This document shows, piece by piece, positions 1-5,755 of a stretch of DNA of 28,459 nt (the first letter of the stretch is position 1; every line of letters starts with the position of its first letter). This DNA is from a virus. Made by a program: the position numbers and the translations under genes. The notes under the pieces are model-generated. The model was not told the DNA's origin. It worked only from the letters and a program-made list of their open reading frames with translations, and did not search any database. Location: positions 1 to 28,459 of IMG/VR virus record IMGVR_UViG_3300030110_005088; one strand, given 5' to 3'.

Positions 1-120
1 GCTTACTAAGTTAGAAAGCTGTAGAAGCTGAATGCTGATCCGAGTGGCACGGATATAGTAAAGCATCTTGCAGGTTACATATCCAAACACAAACATTAAG
101 ACCATTATTGTATAGTTCAT
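1..120 (-). CDS. Small membrane protein, N-terminal part (cut by left window edge)
   Basis: Reading the minus strand from ATG at 118-120 gives 40 uninterrupted codons to the window edge. The protein begins MNYTIMVLMFVFGYVTC, a hydrophobic stretch that looks like one N-terminal membrane helix or uncleaved signal anchor, followed by a basic, Leu/Gln-rich segment (KMLYYIRATRISIQLLQL). A Shine-Dalgarno-like AGG lies 7 nt before the ATG, immediately after the T-tract of the terminator at 131-167. The rest of the gene is outside the window, so neither family nor function can be assigned. Because it starts a few bases downstream of a terminator, it is probably expressed only by read-through or from a start site not visible here. 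The reading frame is clear; that it is a real gene is likely but not certain. Confidence 0.55.
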   Translation of the reverse strand, partial: MNYTIMVLMFVFGYVTCKMLYYIRATRISIQLLQLSNLVS

Positions 121-130
121 AATTTACCTA

Positions 131-167
131 AAAAAATAACCATCGACACGCATGAGCCGATGGTTAT
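131..167 (-). terminator. Rho-independent terminator after the acidic protein gene
   Basis: A perfect 10-bp stem (ATAACCATCG at 136-145 paired with CGATGGTTAT at 158-167) closes a 12-nt loop. On the minus strand the last arm runs straight into a run of six T (131-136). It lies about 30 nt beyond the stop codon of the acidic protein gene, so it ends the leftward transcript. The next gene's ribosome site and ATG follow the T-tract within about 15 nt. Confidence 0.8.
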
Positions 168-196
168 ATTTTAACACTTTCGTATTACTTTGTCAA

Positions 197-868
197 TTAC
201 TTTGTTAGTCTTTTCATAATGCGTTCGGCTAGCTCATCGACCATTTGAGCTTGCTTGTTCTCTTGCTGAAGGCGCGCAGCGACACGTTTTGTGATTTCTG
301 CTACCATGTCCTCGTCTGATGTATCTTCTTGATACGTAGTCATGCCGGGAGGATCTTCTTCAACGTCCATAACGTCCATCGGGCCCATTTCAAGTTCTTC
401 ACCTCCTTCGTCGGGAACACCCGCGGGCTCAACGTCCATTACGTCTAATTCTGCATCTACTTCTACATCAACTGGCGCGCCGGACTCGTCTTCGACTGCT
501 ACATCGATACCCAGTACCTCGCTAGCAACTTCGGCAAAACGGCTCATGAGTTCAGCGAACTTAGCTTCTGCTTCGGGACCTAAGTCTCCAGCAGGCTCGT
601 CTAGACCCATTGGCTCGTCCATTGGAACGTCCAACTCAGCATCAGCCTCTAATTCGTCAGCGGCAGCTTCGCCGGGTTCGCCGCGTTCAAGATCGCCAGC
701 AGCATAATCTTCCAGCGCTTCAGGGTCCGCCTCTTCTTCTTCAAGGTCGATAGGTGCCTCTTCGGTACCAGACCATTCTTCGATTCTTTCTTGCCCTACG
801 GGGCGCATTTCGGCGAGCTTCATGAATCTGTGAAGTTCGCTCTCGGTTAACAAAGTCTTACGAGCCAT
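197..868 (-). CDS. Highly acidic protein, possible prohead scaffold/core protein
   Basis: A 223-residue protein with a short N-terminal helix (ARKTLLTESELHRFMKLAEM), a long central region (about 30-175) dominated by Asp, Glu, Ala, Pro and Met with near-repeats such as ELDVMDVE and MDEPMG, and a basic helical C terminus (about 185-223, ITKRVAARLQQEN...MKRL). No enzyme motif is visible. This acidic-core, helical-ends design resembles scaffold or prohead-core proteins of tailed phages, but that is inference from composition only. The ATG at 866-868 has a strong AGGAG site 8 nt upstream. A terminator follows and a weak promoter candidate precedes it, so it may form a one-gene transcript. An alternative is an intrinsically disordered, acidic DNA-mimic-like protein. 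The gene is secure; the role is not. Confidence 0.85.
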   Translation of the reverse strand: MARKTLLTESELHRFMKLAEMRPVGQERIEEWSGTEEAPIDLEEEEADPEALEDYAAGDLERGEPGEAAADELEADAELDVPMDEPMGLDEPAGDLGPEAEAKFAELMSRFAEVASEVLGIDVAVEDESGAPVDVEVDAELDVMDVEPAGVPDEGGEELEMGPMDVMDVEEDPPGMTTYQEDTSDEDMVAEITKRVAARLQQENKQAQMVDELAERIMKRLTK

Positions 869-898
869 TATAAAATCTCCTTGTTTATTTAAATAAAC

Positions 899-927
899 TC
901 AACAATAAATAGTAATGTAAATGTCAA
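899..927 (-). promoter_or_regulatory. Weak promoter candidate before the acidic gene
   Basis: A perfect TTGACA (922-927) lies on the minus strand just after the sigma-like gene, but the hexamer 17 nt further on (TGTTGA, 899-904) is a poor -10. It could be a promoter read by a phage factor with a different -10 preference, such as a late promoter, or chance in AT-rich DNA. Confidence 0.25.
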
Positions 928-939
928 TGTGCCTAAAAC

Positions 940-1206
940 TTAGTAAGGTTTCTCTACAAGGTATTTTTTTAACTTAGCAAACGCCTTGCTTTCTATCTGC
1001 TTTACTCTTGCAAAAGAGATGTGTAAGCGGGCAGCTACCTCTCTCAAGGTCATAGGTTTTTGATCATTATTATAAATAGCCACTAATGTACAATTTTGGT
1101 CTTCTGGATAGTCTACCCACATTTTGCATTCCTTTAAGTGGCACTTTATCTTATGCTTTTCGCATGTCCGGGCGCAAGGTGTGAGTCCATCAGTTTTCTT
1201 TTTCAT
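940..1206 (-). CDS. Stand-alone sigma70 region-4-like protein with Cys-rich N terminus
   Basis: An 88-residue protein. Residues 52-82 (MTLREVAARLHISFARVKQI...KAFAKLKKYL) match sigma70 region 4.2, the helix-turn-helix that reads the -35 element, including the characteristic RVKQIE-x-KA-x-x-KL ending. The N-terminal part carries five cysteines (C11, C15, C22, C27, C39), which could bind a metal ion. Regions 2 and 3 are missing, so it cannot be a complete sigma factor. By analogy with small phage transcription factors it may redirect host RNA polymerase to later promoters, or modulate sigma70. Its ATG overlaps the stop of the upstream gene (ATGA), indicating translational coupling. Family assignment of the HTH is confident; the transcription role is inferred. 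Confidence 0.8.
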   Translation of the reverse strand: MKKKTDGLTPCARTCEKHKIKCHLKECKMWVDYPEDQNCTLVAIYNNDQKPMTLREVAARLHISFARVKQIESKAFAKLKKYLVEKPY

Positions 1207-1529
1207 AGGTCTGGGTGTTCCTGTTCTATTAAGTCAAATATGCTTTCTATATCGTCATCATTAAATCCAAGACCGTCCATAGCCTGCTCTCCCTGATCTC
1301 GTAAACGGCGAGATTTCTTTTTAAGTCTCGGAGATTGCTCCTTCACTTCATCAATATATTGTTGGAGGACTGGATCGTCGTTTATATATCCGGTTATAAT
1401 AGTTCGGAAAAACTGGCCCTGCTTGAATCCATCGTGCTTGAGTTTCAAGACGAGCTTGGCATGACGATGTTCATTATCTGTAAACACCACTCGTTTATTT
1501 AGTTTTCCGTAGTCTATTTCGTCGCTCAT
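1203..1529 (-). CDS. Small basic protein, possible ribbon-helix-helix DNA-binding protein
   Basis: A 108-residue protein. Residues about 13-50 (RVVFTDNEHRHAKLVLKLK...GQFFRTIITGYIN) read as a short beta strand followed by two helices, the pattern of a ribbon-helix-helix DNA-binding unit. Next comes a strongly basic patch (RLKKKSRRLR, about 68-77), then an acidic tail (FNDDDIESIFDLIEQEHPDL). No enzyme signature is seen. Its ATG overlaps the TGA of the tiny membrane gene upstream, and its own TGA overlaps the ATG of the sigma-like gene downstream, so the three are translated as a coupled string. Placement next to a sigma-like factor would suit a regulator, but this is inference and homology was not tested. 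Confidence 0.75.
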   Translation of the reverse strand: MSDEIDYGKLNKRVVFTDNEHRHAKLVLKLKHDGFKQGQFFRTIITGYINDDPVLQQYIDEVKEQSPRLKKKSRRLRDQGEQAMDGLGFNDDDIESIFDLIEQEHPDL

Positions 1530-1651
1530 AATGGCATCCCGCAGACACGCAGTATAGTTCCTGCTGCCATACCGATTACGATTAAAATCAGTAAATGCTT
1601 TCCTATTTCGGCCAACATGTCATATACTTCTTTTTTAGTAATCGGGGGCAC
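1526..1651 (-). CDS. 41-residue single-span membrane protein (GTG start)
   Basis: A short reading frame fills exactly the gap between two larger genes. It starts at GTG (1649-1651), which overlaps the TAG stop of the IMPDH/GMPR gene (TAGTG), and ends with a TGA that overlaps the ATG of the next gene (ATGA). A strong GGGAGG ribosome site lies 8 nt before the GTG. The product has a charged N terminus (PPITKKEVYDMLAEIGKH), one hydrophobic segment (residues 20-34, LLILIVIGMAAGTIL) and a short tail with one Cys. The start signal, membrane segment and interlocking overlaps at both ends make it a likely real gene despite its size. Function is unknown. Confidence 0.65.
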   Translation of the reverse strand: MPPITKKEVYDMLAEIGKHLLILIVIGMAAGTILRVCGMPL

Positions 1652-2679
1652 TACCATCGCCTCCCAAGGATGTGGGTGTGGCTTTCACTTAGTCCTGACG
1701 TTGTTTGTCTTATAAAGTGTGCCTTTGCTTGAAGCTCGGGGAGATTTCGGGCGCCTGAATAACTAAAGCCAGATCGAATACCTCGTTCTAGATCTTCCAA
1801 GATCATGGACACTGGGCCGCGATATGGAACTTGCGTAGCTACGCCTTCGAAGGAGGAATATTTACCATGCCAATCCATCTGGGCTTCCTTGCTTGCCATT
1901 CCCCGATATGCTTTCCATGTCATGCCGTCTTTCCCCTTCAGCACACTGCCTGGAGTTTCGGAAGTTCCAGACAACAAAGAGCCAATCATCACTGCGTCTG
2001 CTCCTGCTGCTAATGCCTTCACCATATCGCCTGAGTTTTTAATGCCGCCGTCTGCAATAATCTTAACATCGCGTGTAGTCTGGGCGCACTCAAAGATAGT
2101 CTCAAGTCCTGGGAGGCCATGGCCTGTCTGTATGCGGGTAGAACAAATGGAACCGCCACCAATATTGCAGCGAACACTGTCTGCTCCCCAATCTGCCAAG
2201 TCATTTACACCGCGAAGTGTGGCGACGTTGCCTGCCATGATGTGTATCTCATCTCCAAACTCTTTACGTAATGCAGAGAGCGCTTCCTTAACTTTAATGT
2301 GATGGCCGTGTGCCACATCCACACAGAAAAAGGTTGCCCCCGCATTGAATAGTTTGCGGGCGCGCTTTAAGTATTCTCCATTGACTCCGATAGCCGCGCC
2401 AACGATTGCTCCTGATGTTGTTTTTGAAACAAATGTAGCAACCTCTTCGCGTTGTTCCGGTGGAGTATTATATCTATGAATCACTGCTGTACCTCCGGCT
2501 GCACTCATCGCAGCCGCCATGCGAGCGCCGGAGATAGTGTCCATTGGGGAGGCGATAACAGGAAGGGTGAGTTCTACTCCCTTTCCTAAATCAATTCCAA
2601 TGTCTATCTCCGAACGAGATCGAATGTCGGAGTACTGTGGAACCAACAGCACATCATCGTATGAATATGCCTGGTTCAT
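1651..2679 (-). CDS. IMP dehydrogenase / GMP reductase family enzyme
   Basis: A 342-residue TIM-barrel enzyme of purine nucleotide metabolism. The N terminus YSYDDVLLVPQYSDIRSRSE and the substrate loop GGGSICSTRIQTG, with nucleophile Cys179 and a conserved Thr181, are diagnostic; a further signature is IADGGIKNSGD before the phosphate-binding MIGSLL. The regulatory CBS pair that normally interrupts IMPDH is absent, giving the length of a GMP reductase. The N terminus looks IMPDH-like, but the C-terminal part (GMASKEAQ, EGVATQVPYRG, GIRSGFSYSGA) looks more like GMP reductase, and the Arg-Tyr flap typical of IMPDH is not evident. It could therefore oxidise IMP to XMP or reduce GMP to IMP; I cannot decide which. 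Either would shift guanine nucleotide supply for phage DNA. ATG overlaps the upstream stop (ATGA) with AAGGTGA as ribosome site. Confidence 0.9.
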   Translation of the reverse strand: MNQAYSYDDVLLVPQYSDIRSRSEIDIGIDLGKGVELTLPVIASPMDTISGARMAAAMSAAGGTAVIHRYNTPPEQREEVATFVSKTTSGAIVGAAIGVNGEYLKRARKLFNAGATFFCVDVAHGHHIKVKEALSALRKEFGDEIHIMAGNVATLRGVNDLADWGADSVRCNIGGGSICSTRIQTGHGLPGLETIFECAQTTRDVKIIADGGIKNSGDMVKALAAGADAVMIGSLLSGTSETPGSVLKGKDGMTWKAYRGMASKEAQMDWHGKYSSFEGVATQVPYRGPVSMILEDLERGIRSGFSYSGARNLPELQAKAHFIRQTTSGLSESHTHILGRRW

Positions 2680-3053
2680 TCTTCACCTTTTTTCTTGCGG
2701 GTGCGCTTTTTAACCGGAGGAGGCGCCTTTACCGATTTACGATAAGCTGCTGATTTCTTTAACAGTTCCTCCTCTTTAATTGGCTCCGCATTAACTTCCT
2801 CAACTTGCTGGGGTGGAGGTGCGGGCTGTGTGGCGGTCTGCAGCGCTGTGAGAGTCCCCTGCAACAACACATAGGCGCTCTGAGCCACCGACAGTGCCTT
2901 ACTCCGCTCTACGATGTCTGCAAAATAATCATTGTCTTTAATAGCCGCCAAGGGACTTTCAAGATAGGCGTCGATGATTGTTTTATGCTCCATCATCTCG
3001 CTACGTAAACGAAACATGGCTGCTTCTATATATTTTTCTCTAGCGTCACTCAT
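2676..3053 (-). CDS. Unknown protein with helical N terminus and basic tail
   Basis: A 125-residue protein I do not recognise. Residues 1-75 are predicted helical with alternating charges (MSDAREKYIEAAMFRLRSEM, then ALSVAQSAYVLLQGTLTALQ). A Pro/Gln-rich linker (about 76-85) and a Lys/Pro-rich, strongly basic C terminus (VKAPPPVKKRTRKKKGEE) follow. The basic tail could touch nucleic acid. It lies between the thioredoxin-like gene (1-nt gap) and IMPDH/GMPR (ATGA overlap), with a good AAGGAA ribosome site before its ATG. Its arrangement vaguely recalls small virion-assembly chaperones, but nothing in the sequence proves this. Confidence 0.75.
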   Translation of the reverse strand: MSDAREKYIEAAMFRLRSEMMEHKTIIDAYLESPLAAIKDNDYFADIVERSKALSVAQSAYVLLQGTLTALQTATQPAPPPQQVEEVNAEPIKEEELLKKSAAYRKSVKAPPPVKKRTRKKKGEE

Positions 3054-3054
3054 T

Positions 3055-3423
3055 TTATTTTTCCTTTTCTATAAATTCTTTAATGTCATTGGAATAATAC
3101 CAAGTAGACTTATTTGGTGGGTCAGGATCCTGAAGCATTCTAATTCGCGGCTTTAAAAGTCCTGTTTTGATAGTTGCAATGCTGGGGACTCCATTTAACT
3201 TAATTAGCTTGTCCATCTCGGGAACATCATCAACATTAAAAGCGAAAAAATATACATTCTCCACCCCTTCATAAGACGTGGCGATTTCTTGGTAATATTC
3301 TTGTAGGTTGTGGCAATATTCACAGCCGTTAGAGTAAAACTTTATTACGCACAAAGCTTCTTCGTTGATTGTTTCTTTTAAAAGTTTATGTAAAGATTTT
3401 TCAGAAATTCTATTGACTGGCAT
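3055..3423 (-). CDS. Thioredoxin-like protein
   Basis: A 122-residue thioredoxin-fold protein. The redox motif is C34-E-Y-C37 after a beta strand (CVIKFYSNG), and the expected cis-proline is P80 in NGVPSIATI, facing the active site. The EYC dipeptide differs from the classical GPC of thioredoxin and is nearer to glutaredoxin-like or phage-specific disulfide reductases. The ribonucleotide reductase in this window carries a C-terminal Cys pair that needs such a reductant, so this protein may recharge it; that link is inference. The ATG lies inside the end of the upstream zinc-protein gene (14-nt overlap) and has a near-perfect AGGAGG site 6 nt upstream. Confidence 0.85.
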   Translation of the reverse strand: MPVNRISEKSLHKLLKETINEEALCVIKFYSNGCEYCHNLQEYYQEIATSYEGVENVYFFAFNVDDVPEMDKLIKLNGVPSIATIKTGLLKPRIRMLQDPDPPNKSTWYYSNDIKEFIEKEK

Positions 3424-3664
3424 CTATGGCCTCCTGTGTTTTTTGTATACAATCGGGACAGAAAAGTGTCACCGACTCTTCTTTTTCTCTAACGACCACC
3501 TTCCATGAGAATACCATTTCTTTATTGGTCTTATCAAAAGGAGCATCGCACGCAGAGCAGCTTTCAGGCAAATGTCCGAACAACATAAGTTTATCTTGCA
3601 TGGCCTGGTTGCCATCACCTTTTTTGCGTTTAGCTTCGGCTGCTCTGCGTTGTTTGCGATTCAT
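3410..3664 (-). CDS. Small zinc-ribbon-like protein
   Basis: An 84-residue protein starting with a very basic N terminus (NRKQRRAAEAKRKKG). Two cysteine pairs, C36-x2-C39 and C74-x2-C77, flank a strand-rich segment (EMVFSWKVVVREKEESVTL), as expected of a four-Cys zinc ribbon. No catalytic residues are evident. It may bind nucleic acid through the Arg/Lys-rich head, but function is unknown. Its ATG overlaps the stop codon of the dUTPase gene (ATGA), so the two are co-translated. Confidence 0.8.
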   Translation of the reverse strand: MNRKQRRAAEAKRKKGDGNQAMQDKLMLFGHLPESCSACDAPFDKTNKEMVFSWKVVVREKEESVTLFCPDCIQKTQEAIDASQ

Positions 3665-4125
3665 GTGCCGGTGCTCCCTAGGGCCCCGTCACCTCGATTG
3701 CTGATAGTCATGGGATAATCATACAGATTTCCTTGAGTTCGCTCGGTGGGTCGAAAATGCACCACTGGAATTAATACGACTTGTGCAATCTTCATGCCTC
3801 CGGCAATAAATTGTGGTTCTTTGCCAACATTATGAAGATTAACGAACACCTCACCGTCATAGCCTGAATCAATGACGCAGGCTCCCACAAGTAAATGCTT
3901 CTTAGCTGCGTTACCAGAGCGATTCTTTACCTCCAGCATATACCCATGAGGCACACCAAACTTGAGACCTGTGGCAAAGATGCCGGAGTCTCCAGGTTTA
4001 AGCCAAGTTCCAGCTACCTGATCTCCATCCGGCGCATAGAAAATGTCAAGACCTGCGTCTGATGGGTTGGCCCTATCAGGTGTGCGGGCATTGTGCCTAA
4101 TCTTGGAGTACTCAAGAATCATCAT
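3661..4125 (-). CDS. dut: dUTP diphosphatase (dUTPase)
   Basis: Hydrolyses dUTP to dUMP and pyrophosphate, keeping uracil out of phage DNA and supplying dUMP to ThyX. All five trimeric dUTPase motifs are visible in order: PSDAGLDI (21-28), NRSGNA (68-73), VIDSGYDGEV (84-93, with catalytic-type Asp86 and Tyr89), GMKIAQV (110-116) and the C-terminal P-loop-like NRGDGALGSTG (143-153). The 154-residue length fits the family. An in-frame extension to 4335 exists, but it lies inside the upstream gene and has no family similarity. The ATG pair at 4120-4125 has GGGAG just upstream, so the start is placed there, or 3 nt later at 4122. It overlaps the end of the preceding gene by 14 nt. Confidence 0.93.
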   Translation of the reverse strand: MMILEYSKIRHNARTPDRANPSDAGLDIFYAPDGDQVAGTWLKPGDSGIFATGLKFGVPHGYMLEVKNRSGNAAKKHLLVGACVIDSGYDGEVFVNLHNVGKEPQFIAGGMKIAQVVLIPVVHFRPTERTQGNLYDYPMTISNRGDGALGSTGT

Positions 4126-4366
4126 TGGCTCCCGTGAGTAGATTATAGTTGTCCACCACTTCGTCAATGCTGATCTTTCCCTTAAACAATCGATAAGCTT
4201 TGACAGCGGCGCGGATTTCATTAGTAGTGAGCCATCCGTTCTCTCGAAATTCTCCCCGAAGCTCTCGCTTCTGTTCCTTATATGGTTCCATTGCTTCTTC
4301 AATGGCGTTAAGCGAGCGAATATACTCCTTAACATACTTTTGTTTTTCTTGTAGTGTGTTGGCCAA
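4112..4366 (-). CDS. Small helical protein of unknown function (TTG start)
   Basis: An 84-residue, highly charged, helical protein. The helix EAMEPYKEQKRELRGEFREN followed by GWLTTNEIRAAVKAYRLFKG faintly resembles the DUF2312/GapR small DNA-binding proteins (coiled coil followed by NG...K..R), but the match is too weak to assign. No ATG is available near the front. The TTG at 4364-4366 has a strong AAGGAGG a few bases upstream and is the first gene after a textbook promoter (4392-4420), with a leader of about 20 nt, so this start is well supported. It leads the dUTPase transcription unit. Confidence 0.75.
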   Translation of the reverse strand: MANTLQEKQKYVKEYIRSLNAIEEAMEPYKEQKRELRGEFRENGWLTTNEIRAAVKAYRLFKGKISIDEVVDNYNLLTGANDDS

Positions 4367-4391
4367 GGGCCCTCCTTAATGGTTCATTCTT

Positions 4392-4420
4392 ATTATAACC
4401 GAGTGTGTATTTGAAGTCAA
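4392..4420 (-). promoter_or_regulatory. Sigma70-type promoter P1, for the dUTPase-to-sigma-like gene unit
   Basis: On the minus strand -35 TTGACT (415-420 of the 4 kb block, i.e. 4415-4420), a 17-nt spacer and a perfect -10 TATAAT (4392-4397). An A-tract lies upstream of the -35, as in an UP element. The -35 contains the TGA stop codon of the J-domain gene. The expected start is near 4385, about 19 nt before the TTG start of the first gene. Confidence 0.85.
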
Positions 4421-5133
4421 GTACTTTTTTGAGGAACATCTAAATCGAATAGTTGTTTTAAAAATCCTCGAATGAGAGTGTCTCTCTTTTCATCTGAGTC
4501 GCAATCTGCAAATAAATAATTATATGTTTGCATGTGTTGTTGGATTTGAGTTCTCAATCTTTTGCCTTCAGCTTCCATCCAGGTTATTTGTTCATTATAA
4601 TTCTTTGGAAGCTCAATGTCAAGCTCTTCTGCCATTTCTAATAAAGTAAAATACTTTTGAGCGTCCAATGCGTTCTTTGCGTCTTTAAACTTTTGTTCAA
4701 AAAGAATTCTTGTTTTTTCGTCTTTGGCTTTATCAGGGTGAATATGAACGGCGATAGCTTTAAATAATCTTTCAAAAGTTTCATGTACTTCTTTGTCAAC
4801 TGGCGGCAACTCTTCTTCATCTGTCTGGCCTTGAAAGCGCGCAATCATGGTATCACAAGCATCTAATAGCTCATCTCGCGTTTGCATTTCTTTATCTTGG
4901 ACGCGGCCTAGGTCTTCCTCATCCTTGACTCCAAACGCTTCCTTGACTCGATCAATGTGTTTGGCGTTAAGTTCTGCAATGTCAATGTCGTTTTCCGCGC
5001 AGAACTTTTCATAATACTTTTGAAACTCTGGGCCGGCCGACTTTGCAACGTCTTTTACTAAATCATTTTCTTCATGAAAAAAACGCAGGCTGTTGATGGC
5101 GCGTTTCCATCTAAACTGGGTTGCTATGGACAT
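4417..5133 (-). CDS. J-domain (DnaJ-like) protein
   Basis: A 238-residue acidic, helical protein. Residues about 117-165 (FERLFKAIAVHIHPDKAKD..., then FEQKFKDAKNALD) match the core of a J domain: helix II, the invariant HPD tripeptide at 132-134, then helix III. J domains stimulate the ATPase of DnaK/Hsp70. No Hsp70 gene is present in the window, so it would work on the host chaperone. The J-like segment is internal rather than N-terminal, and the flanking 110- and 70-residue parts are of unknown type. It follows a ClpP-like protease gene by 13 nt, which suggests a shared job in protein remodelling or virion maturation; this is inference. The ribosome site (AGGG near the ATG) is weak. Confidence 0.75.
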   Translation of the reverse strand: MSIATQFRWKRAINSLRFFHEENDLVKDVAKSAGPEFQKYYEKFCAENDIDIAELNAKHIDRVKEAFGVKDEEDLGRVQDKEMQTRDELLDACDTMIARFQGQTDEEELPPVDKEVHETFERLFKAIAVHIHPDKAKDEKTRILFEQKFKDAKNALDAQKYFTLLEMAEELDIELPKNYNEQITWMEAEGKRLRTQIQQHMQTYNYLFADCDSDEKRDTLIRGFLKQLFDLDVPQKST

Positions 5134-5146
5134 ACCCTAAGTAGTG

Positions 5147-5752
5147 TCAGCCGAAGTCGAACTCAACCTTTGCTGCGATTTTCAATTGAGGAATATGAGC
5201 ATGATTAATAAGGTTGTGTTGAGATGCCTCTTCATAATCTAAAAACCAATCAGCGTGACCTTTATCGTGAATGATGTCCAAAAAGTAATCTTCGGGGTGG
5301 CCGCAGTTTTCAGCCATCATGCGATAAACCTTTTTATTTAATCTTTCGGTTTCTTCTGCTGATGCTTTGATCTCCTCAACCTTTCCCCACTGCATCGATG
5401 ATACATCGTGAATCATCATGGTTGCATCGCGATCCATATATCGGTGCCCTTCGTCGCCAAAACTGGAGAGGATAGCTCCGCAACTCATGGCTTTTCCTTG
5501 GATGATGGTTGCGACGGTCAGGTCGGCGTGTCGAATGTCTGATATCATAGACATTAAACTATAGACTTGTCCTCCATAGCTATCGATGATGATTGGAATA
5601 ACCGGCTGGCCTGTGTTGTGAGCCTTTCGCATCAGTTCAGAAAACTCTTTAGCTGCGTCTTCAGTAAACTTTCTTACACGAATGACAACCGGAAGATTAT
5701 CAATAAGCTTGGGCTCTTTTAAGAGCGGGCTAAATTCTCTAAATACATTCAT
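5147..5752 (-). CDS. ClpP-like serine protease
   Basis: A 201-residue protein of the ClpP/crotonase fold. The catalytic triad is intact: Ser90 in GKAMSCGA, His115 in DATMMIHD (25 residues later, the same spacing as in bacterial ClpP) and Asp172 in FLDYEEA. The IDSYGGQV segment (57-63) is the usual oxyanion-side glycine loop. ClpP proteases cut unfolded or adaptor-delivered proteins. In phages, ClpP-fold enzymes also act as prohead maturation proteases, but those usually sit beside portal or capsid genes. Here the neighbours are DnaE (4-nt gap upstream) and the J-domain protein, so a host-remodelling role is equally possible. The ATG has AGGA about 7 nt upstream. Confidence 0.88.
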   Translation of the reverse strand: MNVFREFSPLLKEPKLIDNLPVVIRVRKFTEDAAKEFSELMRKAHNTGQPVIPIIIDSYGGQVYSLMSMISDIRHADLTVATIIQGKAMSCGAILSSFGDEGHRYMDRDATMMIHDVSSMQWGKVEEIKASAEETERLNKKVYRMMAENCGHPEDYFLDIIHDKGHADWFLDYEEASQHNLINHAHIPQLKIAAKVEFDFG

Positions 5753-5755
5753 TGT

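Noticed and set aside
1-196. tRNA gene or attachment site at the left edge
   Set aside because: No cloverleaf with CCA-adjacent acceptor stem or T-loop could be drawn; the sequence is explained by a coding start and a terminator.
342-707. Plus-strand frame of 121 Ser/Thr-rich residues
   Set aside because: It is the antisense of the Asp/Glu/Ala-rich gene at 197-868; low-complexity Ser/Thr/Pro composition is what the complement of such codons gives, and there is no ribosome site or family signal.
4126-4335. Longer N terminus for the dUTPase
   Set aside because: The extra 70 residues duplicate the upstream gene in another frame, lack dUTPase similarity, and the ATG pair at 4120-4125 has a good GGGAG site.
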